Below are positions 33,239-41,864 of a stretch of DNA of 64,000 bases, piece after piece. The notes beneath the pieces were generated by a model. That model was not told the DNA's origin. It was given only the letters and a program-made list of their open reading frames with translations, and searched no databases. The stretch is from assembly GCA_050948825.1 (NCBI GenBank), contig JBMNEO010000006.1, positions 1-64,000 on the forward strand, in the 5' to 3' direction. Position numbers and translations under genes: made by a program. The number at the start of each line of letters is the position of its first letter. Positions within the stretch are counted from its first letter, which is position 1. This stretch comes from DUQX01 sp050948825 (GTDB taxonomy: Bacteria > Bacillota > Dethiobacteria > DTU022 > UBA8154).

Positions 33239-35239
33239 ATGAACAAAAAACCCAAAATTGGCGTATATGTCTGTCACTGTGGGATTAATATTGCCAAGAC
33301 AGTGGATGTTGAAGCAGTAGCAGAGTTTGCTTCTCGCCTTCCCAATGTCAAAGTGGCACGTAACTATTCCTATATGTGTTCTGACCCCGGACAGCTCTTG
33401 ATCAGGGAAGATATCAAGAATGAAGGGTTAAATCGCGTTGTTGTGGCCTCTTGTTCCCCGCGGATGCACGAAATGACTTTTCGCAAAACCCTTGCGGAAA
33501 CAGGTCTTAATCCTTACTACTTAGAGATGGCCAATATCAGGGAACACTGTTCCTGGGTCCACGAGGATCGTGAAGAAGCTACGGAAAAGGCCAAAAAGCT
33601 GGTTTTTTCAGCTGTTGCCAAGGCACGGCTGCTGGAACCCTTGTATGAAAATGAAGTTGAAGTTGAACCTGCTACGCTGGTAATCGGGGGGGGTATAGCC
33701 GGGATCCAGGCAGCCCTGGATATTGCTGATGCCGGTTTTAAAGTTTATCTGGTGGAGAAAACTCCATCAGTCGGCGGGAGAATGTCGCAGCTGGATAAAA
33801 CCTTCCCAACGCTGGATTGTTCGGCCTGTATTCTTACTCCCAAAATGGTGGATGTGGCCAGCCATCCCAATATTGAGCTGCTGGCTTATTCCGAGGTGGA
33901 GGAAATTTCCGGGTATGTAGGCAATTTCCAGGTTAAAGTGCGCAAGAAAGCCCGTTATGTTGACGTGAACAAATGTACAGGGTGCGGTATTTGCTCTCAG
34001 GAATGCCGTCTGGCCGGCAGGATTCCCAGCGAATTCAATGCCGGCATGGGGAAAAGGGCCGCAATCTATCTTCCTTTCCCTCAGGCTGTTCCTGCCAAAT
34101 ATACTATTGATCCGGAGCGCTGCTTGATGCTGACCAGGGGAAAATGCGGCAAAGGACCCAAGTGTGAAGCTGCCTGCGCTGCCGGAGCCATTAATTTTGA
34201 GCAGAAAGATGAGATCGTGGAGTGTAAAGTTGGAGCTATTATTGTAGCTACGGGTTTTGATGTATTCGATGCTGCTAAAAAACCCGAGTACGGTTACAAC
34301 GATTATGATAACGTTATAACCGCATTGGAACTAGAACGCCTGGTGTCGGCTTCCGGCCCTACGGGAGGGAATATTCTTCTCGGTAAGGGAGAGGACACTT
34401 TTGTTCCCCAGGAGGTGGCTTTCATCAGCTGCGTCGGTTCCCGTGATAAAAGCGTAGGGAACGAATACTGCTCACGTGTATGCTGCATGTATACGGCAAA
34501 ACTCGCCCACCTGGTCAAGGAAAAATTGCCGGAGGCAAATGTAAGGGTTTATTACATGGATGTCAGGGCTTTCGGTAAAGGTTTTGAGGAATTTTATGAC
34601 CGGGTACGCCGGGAAGGAGTCCGTTATATCCGTGGCAATCCGTCCGAAATATTTAAAAGAGGCGACAAGCTGGTAATAAAAGCGGAGGACACCCTCAGGT
34701 CGACTCCCATTGAGGATGAAGTTGACCTTGCAGTCCTGGCGGTGGGGCTTGAGCCGCGTCAGGATGCCAGGCAAATAATCGACCTGTTGCGCTTATCCCA
34801 GTCCGCGGACCGCTTCTATCTGGAAGCGCACCCCAAACTTGCGCCTGTTAATACGGCAACTGACGGGGTTTTCCTGGCCGGGTGCTCCCAGGGGCCGAAG
34901 GATATTCCTGATACTGTTGCTCAGGCTAAGGGTGCGGCATCTTCGGCGCTTGTACTGCTTTCCAGCGGCAAAGTAAAGATCGGTGCACAAATCTCCTTTG
35001 TCAATGAAGCAACCTGCAGGGGATGCGGCTATTGTGTTGAAATTTGTCCCTACGGCGCTATTGAACTGGTGACTGTTAACCGTATGGGTAACATGGTCCA
35101 GGTTGCCAGGGTTAACGAGGCTTTATGCAAGGGATGCGGAGCTTGCTCTGCCGGCTGCCTCTCCGGTTCTATCCAGCAGAGGTCCTTTATGGACAGGCAA
35201 ATACTGCCGCAAATAGCTGTATTGGGGGGCGTAAAATGA
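33239..35239 (+). CDS. hdrA: HdrA-like FAD and iron-sulfur protein
   Basis: A 666-residue HdrA. The N-terminal domain starts IGVYVCHCGINIA. The FAD Rossmann motif is VIGGGIAGIQAALDIADAG near residue 147. Four iron-sulfur motifs are visible: CTGCGICSQEC, CGKGPKCEAAC, CRGCGYCVEICP and CKGCGACSAGC. HdrA is the flavin-based electron-bifurcating subunit of heterodisulfide reductase complexes and reduces ferredoxin. Its stop overlaps the MvhD start by ATGA. With the HdrCB-like protein upstream and MvhD/Flox downstream, all parts of a bifurcating Hdr complex are in one operon. Confidence 0.94.
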   Translation: MNKKPKIGVYVCHCGINIAKTVDVEAVAEFASRLPNVKVARNYSYMCSDPGQLLIREDIKNEGLNRVVVASCSPRMHEMTFRKTLAETGLNPYYLEMANIREHCSWVHEDREEATEKAKKLVFSAVAKARLLEPLYENEVEVEPATLVIGGGIAGIQAALDIADAGFKVYLVEKTPSVGGRMSQLDKTFPTLDCSACILTPKMVDVASHPNIELLAYSEVEEISGYVGNFQVKVRKKARYVDVNKCTGCGICSQECRLAGRIPSEFNAGMGKRAAIYLPFPQAVPAKYTIDPERCLMLTRGKCGKGPKCEAACAAGAINFEQKDEIVECKVGAIIVATGFDVFDAAKKPEYGYNDYDNVITALELERLVSASGPTGGNILLGKGEDTFVPQEVAFISCVGSRDKSVGNEYCSRVCCMYTAKLAHLVKEKLPEANVRVYYMDVRAFGKGFEEFYDRVRREGVRYIRGNPSEIFKRGDKLVIKAEDTLRSTPIEDEVDLAVLAVGLEPRQDARQIIDLLRLSQSADRFYLEAHPKLAPVNTATDGVFLAGCSQGPKDIPDTVAQAKGAASSALVLLSSGKVKIGAQISFVNEATCRGCGYCVEICPYGAIELVTVNRMGNMVQVARVNEALCKGCGACSAGCLSGSIQQRSFMDRQILPQIAVLGGVK

Positions 35240-35667
35240 GCGAACAATACGAACCTAACATTGTAGCCTTTTTATGTAACTGGTGTTCTTATGCGGGCGC
35301 TGACCTGGCCGGAACCAGCAGGACGCATTATCCGGCTAACCTTAATGTTATCAGGGTTATGTGCAGCGGAAGGGTAAACCCGCTATTTATCATCAATGCT
35401 CTGCAGCAGGGTGCTGACGGCGTGCTGGTCTCCGGATGCCATCCCGGCGATTGTCATTATATGGAGGGCAATTTCTATGCGCGCCGCAGGTTTGGCCTGA
35501 TGAAGGAGCTGCTGGAGTACGTGGGGGTGGATCCCAAGCGTTTCAATATGAGCTGGGTTTCTGCTTCTGAAGGTTCTAAGTGGAAAGACGTTGTGGAAGA
35601 TGTAGTCGGAAAAGCAAAAGAGGCCGGTCCCTTTGAACAATTCCGACGGAATAAGATCAACTGGTAG
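35236..35667 (+). CDS. MvhD / FloxD-like [2Fe-2S] electron-transfer protein
   Basis: A 143-residue MvhD protein with conserved Cys in FLCNWCSYAGAD (near residue 15), VMCSGRVNP (near 42) and SGCHPGDCHY (near 67), the pattern that binds one [2Fe-2S] cluster. MvhD couples a hydrogenase or the Flox complex to HdrA. No hydrogenase genes lie here, so the partner must be the Flox proteins downstream. The gene is coupled to hdrA by ATGA overlap. Confidence 0.92.
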   Translation: MSEQYEPNIVAFLCNWCSYAGADLAGTSRTHYPANLNVIRVMCSGRVNPLFIINALQQGADGVLVSGCHPGDCHYMEGNFYARRRFGLMKELLEYVGVDPKRFNMSWVSASEGSKWKDVVEDVVGKAKEAGPFEQFRRNKINW

Positions 35668-35681
35668 AGGAGGAGGATCGC

Positions 35682-36665
35682 TTGGTAGATCTGGAAAAAC
35701 TCAAAAACGTTGCCAAAGATACTGTCTCCCGTGAAGATGTTAAATACCTGATTGGATGGAGACAGGGGACCTATGGCTTCAGGGTATCTCCACTTTTTAT
35801 GACAGAACCGGAGGATGCAGATAAGCTTATCTTTTCACCCCTTTGTGTAAACAACCTGGCGACCTATCTCACGTTAGTGGAGAAGCTTCCGGTACCCCGG
35901 GGGACGGAGCCCGATACCCGAAAGGTTGCCCTGATGGTAAAAGGCTGTGACAGCCGTGCTGTTGTCCAGCAATTAATAGAAAAGGGCATTGAAAGGGAGA
36001 GCGTGCTTGTAATCGGCTGTCCCTGCCAGGGGGTTTTGGATTTAGAAAAAGTGGAAGAAAAATTCCCCGGTGTCCAATCGCCTGTTGATGTCCTGTGGGG
36101 AGATGATAAGTTTATTATAAACCTACCCGACGGTCCGCAGGAGGTCCCCAGGGAGGAATTACTGGCACAGAAATGCCTGAACTGCCGTTATCCCAATCCT
36201 GTAATAGCTGATGCAATGCTCTGGGAAGAGGTTGAGGCCTGGGGTGACGAGGAATATGCAGATGTCAAAGAACTGGAAGAAAAGGACTCACAGGAGCGCT
36301 GGTCGTTCTGGCAGGATAAATTTGACAGTTGTATAAGATGCTATGCATGCCGCAATGCTTGTCCCATGTGCTATTGTGAGGATTGTGTGCTGGATAGGCT
36401 TAACCCGCAGTGGGTTTATCGTTCCAACAATATTTCAGAGAATACGGTATTTCACCTGGCAAGGGCTTTCCACCTGGTCGGGCGTTGTATCGAATGCGGG
36501 GAATGCGAGAGGGTTTGCCCGATGGGTTTGCCGCTGATGACCCTGAACAGGAAGCTTGTAAAAGAGGTCCGGGATAAGTATGCCTTTGAGCCCGGACTCG
36601 ATCCCGAGTCCAAACCGTTCCAGTCCAGCTACCGTCCCGATGATCAGGAAGACTTCATTCTCTAG
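35682..36665 (+). CDS. FloxC-like iron-sulfur protein (FrhB / sulfhydrogenase-type)
   Basis: A 327-residue protein with a FrhB-like N-terminal part (VKGCDSRAVVQQLIEKG near residue 88, VLVIGCPCQGV near 109). A ferredoxin-like region contains CLNCRYP, CIRCYACRNACPMCYCEDC and CIECGECERVCPMG. It matches FloxC as found in floxABCD-hdrABC clusters, where Flox oxidises NADH. The start is TTG 35682 with GAGGAGGAGG upstream. It is followed by floxB- and floxA-like genes. Confidence 0.82.
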   Translation: MVDLEKLKNVAKDTVSREDVKYLIGWRQGTYGFRVSPLFMTEPEDADKLIFSPLCVNNLATYLTLVEKLPVPRGTEPDTRKVALMVKGCDSRAVVQQLIEKGIERESVLVIGCPCQGVLDLEKVEEKFPGVQSPVDVLWGDDKFIINLPDGPQEVPREELLAQKCLNCRYPNPVIADAMLWEEVEAWGDEEYADVKELEEKDSQERWSFWQDKFDSCIRCYACRNACPMCYCEDCVLDRLNPQWVYRSNNISENTVFHLARAFHLVGRCIECGECERVCPMGLPLMTLNRKLVKEVRDKYAFEPGLDPESKPFQSSYRPDDQEDFIL

Positions 36666-36676
36666 AGGTGGGTGCT

Positions 36677-37693
36677 ATGGATAGTAAGAAACTAACAAAA
36701 GATAAGTTCGGCGGTTTTATTGATTTATTAAGTAAGCAAAAACTGTATGTTCCTCAAATGGCAGGGGAAACGCTCAGGTTTGCTCCCGTGGATTCCAAGG
36801 ATGAGGTTAAGCTTGTCTTTTCCAATACAGCCGTGCCTCCCAAAAGCGTTCTTTTCCCGCAGACGGAAACCTTATATGAGTATGAAGCGGGCGGTACAGA
36901 ACTGAAAATACCGGAAGAACCGGAAAAGAAGGTGCTTCTGGGTGTAAGGCCTTGTGATGCCAGGGCGCTGACCATTGTTGATAAGCTTTTTTCATGGGAT
37001 ATTGACGATCCCTATTACCTCAAGAAGCGTGAAATGACAACGATCATCGGTCTGGCCTGCCAGGAGCCCGGTATCAATTGTTTCTGTACTTCCGTAGGGG
37101 GAGGACCTGCCTCTACAGAAGGTATGGATCTCTTGCTTACCGATCTCGGTGAGAGTTATCTTTTCCAGCCCCTAACTGAAAAAGGAGAAAAACTCTGCCA
37201 GGATGCCGGGGAATTACTTGTGGATGCAGCGGAAGAGGATACCCAGGCTGCAGGTCAGTTCCATCAGGAAGCTGCAGAAAAGGTCGTCAGAAAAATTAAC
37301 GTAGACGATATTCCGCAAAAACTGGAGGAACTCTGGGATAGCCCGCTTTGGAAAAAAGTATCGGATGCGTGTCTGGGATGCGGTGCGTGTACTTTTCTTT
37401 GTCCTACCTGCCACTGCTTCGATATTCAGGACGAGATGGAAGGTTTTGAAGGACGCCGGTGCCGGGTATGGGATTCCTGTATGTTTAAAGAATATACGCT
37501 TCATACTTCCGGACATAATCCCCGTCCCACACGCCGGGAGCGGACCCGTAACAGGGTTAATCACAAGTACTCTTATTTTGTGAAAAACTTCGGAACAATT
37601 GCCTGTGTGGGCTGCGGTCGTTGTATAAATAACTGCCCGGTCAACATTGATATTCTTGACATTTTATCACAGGTTGTTAAGGAGGCAATATGA
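36677..37693 (+). CDS. FloxB-like iron-sulfur protein (sulfhydrogenase beta-like)
   Basis: A 338-residue protein. The N-terminal part carries GVRPCDARALTIVDKLF and GLACQEPGINCFCTSVGGGP. The C-terminal part has two [4Fe-4S] motifs, CLGCGACTFLCPTC and CVGCGRCINNCPVN. This is the layout of sulfhydrogenase beta / FloxB subunits that relay electrons between the flavin subunit and the Hdr core. ATG 36677 has GAGGTGG upstream; a GTG nine bases earlier is less likely. The stop overlaps the next start by four bases. Confidence 0.83.
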   Translation: MDSKKLTKDKFGGFIDLLSKQKLYVPQMAGETLRFAPVDSKDEVKLVFSNTAVPPKSVLFPQTETLYEYEAGGTELKIPEEPEKKVLLGVRPCDARALTIVDKLFSWDIDDPYYLKKREMTTIIGLACQEPGINCFCTSVGGGPASTEGMDLLLTDLGESYLFQPLTEKGEKLCQDAGELLVDAAEEDTQAAGQFHQEAAEKVVRKINVDDIPQKLEELWDSPLWKKVSDACLGCGACTFLCPTCHCFDIQDEMEGFEGRRCRVWDSCMFKEYTLHTSGHNPRPTRRERTRNRVNHKYSYFVKNFGTIACVGCGRCINNCPVNIDILDILSQVVKEAI

Positions 37694-38538
37694 ACGATAA
37701 CTTAAATCCCTATAAACCTGAAATAGTTACTGTCGAAGACACCTGGTTTGAAACACAGGGCGACCGCGCTATAAAAACCCTTAAGGTTGTCTTTGACGAT
37801 GAAGAAAAAAGGGAAAGCTGGGAACATCGTCCAGGGCAGTGTGCCATGATTGGCGTGCTGGGTGTGGGAGAAAGCATGATCTCGATCTCCTGTTCGCCCA
37901 CGGAGGGTAAATTCCTCAGGTTTTCCGTCATGCGAGCGGGTAAAGTTACACAGGCCTTGCATGAGCTTGAACCTGGTGATAAAATGACAGTACGCGGCCC
38001 TTACGGAAATAGCTTTCCTGTGGATGATTGGAAGGGAAAGAAGATCCTTACTATCGGAGGCGGTATCGGCCAGGCCCCTCTGCGTCCGATTATCGAGTAT
38101 GTGAAAGCAAACAGGGGGGAATATGAGGATCTGACGATGATTTATGGCTCCAGGACATCGGGGGACCTTTGTTTTAAAAAGGAATTTGAGGCTATGAGAG
38201 AGCGTGATGATGTAAACATTCACCTCTCGATCGATATTGAAGAGGAAGGCTGGCCTCATTACGTTGGGTTTGTTCCTTCTTTGCTCATGGATGTAAACCC
38301 GTCACCCGAGAATACCATTGCCGTAACTTGCGGACCCCCGGTTATGATCAATTTTGTCCTGCAGAACCTGAAAAAGTTAAATTTTGCTGATGAGCAAATT
38401 TATACTACTCTGGAAAACAGGATGAAATGCGGCTTTGGAAAATGTGGACGCTGCAATGTAGGAAATCTATACGTCTGCAAAGATGGTCCTGTTTTTAGTT
38501 ATGCAACGCTAAAGGCTGTTCCGGAAGCATTCGCTTAA
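37690..38538 (+). CDS. FloxA-like FAD/NAD(P)-binding oxidoreductase
   Basis: A 282-residue ferredoxin-NADP reductase-like protein (sulfhydrogenase gamma / DHOD electron-transfer type). An FAD-binding barrel (PGQCAMIG near residue 50) is followed by the NAD-binding GGGIGQAPLRPIIEYV near residue 120. A C-terminal [2Fe-2S] motif reads CGFGKCGRCNVG with a fourth Cys in YVCKDGP. It is the NADH-reacting end of the Flox complex. It is the last gene of the operon, followed by a strong terminator at 38582. Confidence 0.88.
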   Translation: MNDNLNPYKPEIVTVEDTWFETQGDRAIKTLKVVFDDEEKRESWEHRPGQCAMIGVLGVGESMISISCSPTEGKFLRFSVMRAGKVTQALHELEPGDKMTVRGPYGNSFPVDDWKGKKILTIGGGIGQAPLRPIIEYVKANRGEYEDLTMIYGSRTSGDLCFKKEFEAMRERDDVNIHLSIDIEEEGWPHYVGFVPSLLMDVNPSPENTIAVTCGPPVMINFVLQNLKKLNFADEQIYTTLENRMKCGFGKCGRCNVGNLYVCKDGPVFSYATLKAVPEAFA

Positions 38539-38581
38539 CCACAAGCTATAATTATTCAGTTTAATAGCTAAGCTAGATAAA

Positions 38582-38618
38582 AATAAAGGGGCTCAAGTTT
38601 GAGCCCCTTTATTTTTTC
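38582..38618 (+). terminator. Strong terminator of the Etf-Hdr-Flox operon
   Basis: A 15-bp perfect stem joins 38582-38596 to 38599-38613 around a 2-base turn, with AAAGGGGCTCA as its core. The T-tract overlaps the stem's 3' end. Confidence 0.9.
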
Positions 38619-38748
38619 AGGCACATATTCTTATTCCTTTCTATTAATACTAATAAAGCTCCGGCCGCTCAGGGCTGTATCTGCTGCGAGCGATATTTGC
38701 GCGCTTGATTTAAAGTTTCCGGCGCTTTATAATAGATGAGGAAAGGTT

Positions 38749-39235
38749 GTGATATCAGTGGAACATTTTGGACAGGTAATGGAACTCAGGGATGATAAGC
38801 GGGCTCTGGTTAAAATTCGCCAGCACCTTTCCTGCGGGGGCTGTGGCCGTTGTGCGGGGTTTTTTGGAGATCCTGAAGAAAATAATCACTTTCTGGTAGA
38901 GGTTTTTAACCCTGTCGGCGCCCAAAAAGGAGAGCTGGTGCGCCTGGAATCAAGGTCTTCGGAAATAATCCTGGCTGCCTTTCTTGCTTTACCTGTTACC
39001 GCTGGCGGGGCTGCTGGTGGGGATTTTTGGCGGGCGAAGCCTGGCAGTCGGCAGGGCATTAAGCGGCAGCCCCGATTTGTGGGGCCTGGGTTTCGGACTT
39101 TTGTTTATGGTTGGTATTTATTTTATCTTGCGGTTACAGGAAAAGAATTTGAGGCGGGGGAAACGGTTTAAGGCGACGATCACCTCTGTTGTTGATGAAG
39201 GCGAGATTCCGGAAAATCTGGTCCCGGCTAAATAA
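38749..39235 (+). CDS. RseC/MucC-like SoxR-reducing system protein (frame broken by one base)
   Basis: The first frame gives MISVEHFGQVMELRDDKRAL and the four-Cys motif CGGCGRCAGF typical of RseC proteins. Near 38975-38985 the frame breaks. One base later it continues with LLYLLPLAGLLVGIFGG and a second membrane helix (GLGFGLLFMVGIYFIL). Corrected, it is 161 residues with two transmembrane helices, the usual RseC length. RseC-like proteins are linked to Rnf-type reduction of redox sensors, but here it stands alone after the Hdr operon. The start is GTG 38749. Confidence 0.78.
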
Positions 39236-39334
39236 ACAGGGGCTGGAGTTTTTGGTGAAGTTATACTACGGAAATCGAAAAAATAAGATAATTATAGACA
39301 GATATTGACATAATCAGCAAAGAATTATTGGCTA

Positions 39335-39363
39335 TTGCATTGTTGCCTTCTTTATGTTAAAAT
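39335..39363 (+). promoter_or_regulatory. Sigma-A promoter of the lysine operon
   Basis: TTGCAT (39335-39340), a 17-base spacer and TAAAAT (39358-39363). Transcription would start near 39370, just before the riboswitch. Confidence 0.65.
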
Positions 39364-39400
39364 TATCTACAAATTGAAGCTGTACCTCATCTCTTATACC

Positions 39401-39585
39401 TGAGGTGGGGTAGAGGTGCGGTTGGCCATAAGTATGCCGGGGAAAGTTGGGTCTTGATGAAACGTGCAAAAAGGGGCCGCCGCCGAAGTTTTTAGCTTGC
39501 CCAGGGGCTAAAAGCTGGTCTGTTGGTAAATAACCTGCAGACTGTCACCGTAAAAAGGCCCATTTTTGCGGTGGAGCGCTATTCC
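39401..39585 (+). promoter_or_regulatory. Lysine riboswitch (L box) aptamer
   Basis: The conserved L-box blocks appear in order: TAGAGGTGCGG (39411-39421), AGTATGCCGGGGAAAG (39431-39446), GCCGCCGAAG (39479-39488), CTGTTGG (39521-39527), GACTGTCACCG (39540-39550) and GGTGGAGCGCTA (39570-39581). They can fold into the five-stem lysine aptamer. It lies between a sigma-A promoter and lysA, and a terminator hairpin follows at 39622. Bound lysine should favour termination and so switch off the whole lysine operon. Confidence 0.92.
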
Positions 39586-39621
39586 ATCAAGGGCAGAAGA
39601 GGTTTGCGTGAGCTGTTTAAG

Positions 39622-39659
39622 CGGCTGGCGGTAAGACCTGTTAGTCGTTTTTTATTTTT
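39622..39659 (+). terminator. Riboswitch-controlled terminator before lysA
   Basis: CGGCTGGCGG (39622-39631) pairs along its full length with CTGTTAGTCG (39638-39647), using several G-U pairs, around the loop TAAGAC. TTTTTTATTTTT follows. It lies between the lysine aptamer and the lysA ribosome binding site (39662-39669), the position expected for transcriptional attenuation. Confidence 0.82.
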
Positions 39660-39677
39660 CCAGGGGAGGTTTTGAGG

Positions 39678-40973
39678 ATGTTCTTAGCGGGGACGTTTAA
39701 AATAAATTATAAGCAGCACCTGGAAATTGGGGGCTGTGATGCTGTCGAATTAGCCGGGCAGTATGGAACACCGCTTTATGTTATGGATGAAGAACTAATC
39801 AGGGATAATTGCCGGCGTTATCTTCGCGCTTTGAAGAAAAATTACCCCCAGGGGAAAATTATTTATGCGGGAAAAGCCCTGCTGGTAAAAGCTATGGTTA
39901 ATCTTGTAAAGGAGGAAGGGCTTGGCCTGGATGTTGTATCGGGGGGAGAGTTATATACCGCTTTGAAAACAGGATTCCCCTGTGAGCAAATATACTTCCA
40001 TGGGAACAATAAGTCGCGGACCGAGATGAAAGAGGCCATAGAGGCGGGCGTTGGGAGATTCGTTGTTGATAGCATCTCTGAGCTTAAGGAGCTTGCCGGG
40101 CTGGCGAGGGAGTACAGCCAAAAAACTTCGATTCTTCTCCGTGTTAAACCGGGGATAGAAGCGCATACCCATGATTATGTCCGGACCGGACAGGATGATT
40201 CCAAGTTTGGGATTAGTTTATCCGAAGCTCCGGAAGCTGTTCGTTTTGTCCTGGAGCCGGATTCTTTTCTTGAGCTGAAGGGTTTCCACTGCCACATCGG
40301 TTCACAAATACTTCAGCTGGAACCTTTTCGCCTGGCGGCTGAGGTAATGCTGAAATTCATGTCCGATATAAGGGCGGAAACCGGGTTTGTTGCCCGGGAA
40401 CTGGATATTGGCGGAGGGTTGGGTATACGTTATCGTGAAGAAGATTATCCGCCATCGATCGAAGCTTTTGTCGAAAATATCGCCAGCGCTGTCCGGAAAT
40501 ATGCACAAGAAAATAATTATCCGCTGCCGGAGCTAATGCTGGAGCCGGGGCGTTCTATTACAGGAGAGGCCGGTATAACCCTCTATACCGTAGGGGTTGT
40601 CAAGGATGTGCCCGGGATCAGGCGTTTTGTCTCCGTCGACGGAGGGATGATGGACAATATTCGCCCCGCGCTGTACGGGGCGGGTTACGAAGCAGTGCTG
40701 GCAAACAAGGCTATGCAGGAACCGGTGGAGACGGTTACCATTGCCGGTAAAGCCTGCGAATCCGGGGATCTGCTGATTGAAAACGTTTCCCTGCCGCCCG
40801 TTGAAAAAGGAGACCTCCTTGCTGTTTTCAGTACCGGAGCTTACTGCTATTCCATGGCCAGCAATTATAATCGTAACCCCCGGCCGGCGGCGATTTTTGT
40901 CAGGAACGGTAAATCACGGGTTATTGTACGCAGGGAGACATATGAAGACCTTATCGCGCTTGATGAACTTTAA
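39678..40973 (+). CDS. lysA: Diaminopimelate decarboxylase
   Basis: A 431-residue fold-III PLP enzyme. PLP Lys66 lies in YAGKALLVK, substrate motifs are HIGSQI and EPGRSI, and the second-subunit Cys lies in ACESGDLL. It makes L-lysine from meso-diaminopimelate. ATG 39678 is chosen over the TTG six bases earlier because AGGGGAGG lies eight bases upstream. It is the first gene behind the lysine riboswitch. Confidence 0.96.
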   Translation: MFLAGTFKINYKQHLEIGGCDAVELAGQYGTPLYVMDEELIRDNCRRYLRALKKNYPQGKIIYAGKALLVKAMVNLVKEEGLGLDVVSGGELYTALKTGFPCEQIYFHGNNKSRTEMKEAIEAGVGRFVVDSISELKELAGLAREYSQKTSILLRVKPGIEAHTHDYVRTGQDDSKFGISLSEAPEAVRFVLEPDSFLELKGFHCHIGSQILQLEPFRLAAEVMLKFMSDIRAETGFVARELDIGGGLGIRYREEDYPPSIEAFVENIASAVRKYAQENNYPLPELMLEPGRSITGEAGITLYTVGVVKDVPGIRRFVSVDGGMMDNIRPALYGAGYEAVLANKAMQEPVETVTIAGKACESGDLLIENVSLPPVEKGDLLAVFSTGAYCYSMASNYNRNPRPAAIFVRNGKSRVIVRRETYEDLIALDEL

Positions 40974-40989
40974 GAAAGGTGAGAACCCC

Positions 40990-41832
40990 ATGAAATTTAC
41001 GAAAATGCAGGGGCTTGGCAATGATTTTATTATCATCGATAATATTGAGCATAAAAAGGAACATGCCGGCCTGGTGGCGCTTGCTCCCCAACTGTGCAGG
41101 AGACATTTCGGCATAGGGGCTGACGGGCTGGTTATCCTGGATACTTCCACGCAGGCTCCTTTTCAGATGCGCATTATTAACGCCGATGGCAGTGAAGCGG
41201 AGATGTGTGGAAACGCTATCCGCTGTCTGGCCAAATATGTTTGGGAGAGGGGATATCTCCAGGATCTTAATTTTGATTTTGAAACTGCAGCCGGGTTGAA
41301 AAATATAAGCCTCTCCCTAAGCGAGCGAAAGGTAGAGGCTGTAAGGGTTGACATGGGGGAGCCGATTCTGGATAGTAAGAGGATTCCCCTGAGCGGTCCT
41401 CCCCGCCAAGCCGTTAATGAAACAATCACGCTGGATGAAGAAGAGCTTTACTTTACGGCGGTTAGCATGGGCAATCCCCACTGTGTTGTTTTTATGCAGG
41501 GTCTGGAAAGCAAGCCCTGGGAAAGGTGGGGCAAAGCGCTTGAAGTAAACCCTCTGTTTCCCAGAAGGACCAATGTTGAATTTGTGGAGGTAAAAAACTC
41601 CGAAACAATTATCGTAAAGGTTTGGGAAAGAGGCGCCGGGCCTACCCTGGCCTGTGGGACCGGCGCTTGTGCGGCCGTGGTGGCGGGTGTCATCAACGGA
41701 CATCTTCGCCCTGCAATAGATGTGCATGTGCACCTTCCGGGGGGCGTTTTAAAAATTAACTGGGTTAAGGGAGAGAAAGTATATATGGAAGGCCCTGCTG
41801 AAGAGGTATTCAGCGGCGAAATTATTTATTAA
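40990..41832 (+). CDS. dapF: Diaminopimelate epimerase
   Basis: A 280-residue epimerase that turns LL- into meso-diaminopimelate. The catalytic Cys pair lies in EMCGNAIRC (Cys73) and LACGTGACA near the C-terminus. MQGLGNDF opens the protein. ATG 40990 follows AAAGGTGAG; the frame is open further upstream within lysA, but that part has no similarity to the family. It is transcribed with lysA, 16 bases downstream. Confidence 0.96.
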   Translation: MKFTKMQGLGNDFIIIDNIEHKKEHAGLVALAPQLCRRHFGIGADGLVILDTSTQAPFQMRIINADGSEAEMCGNAIRCLAKYVWERGYLQDLNFDFETAAGLKNISLSLSERKVEAVRVDMGEPILDSKRIPLSGPPRQAVNETITLDEEELYFTAVSMGNPHCVVFMQGLESKPWERWGKALEVNPLFPRRTNVEFVEVKNSETIIVKVWERGAGPTLACGTGACAAVVAGVINGHLRPAIDVHVHLPGGVLKINWVKGEKVYMEGPAEEVFSGEIIY

Positions 41833-41864
41833 ATGACTAATTTATTGAAGGGGGGAATCTCCAG

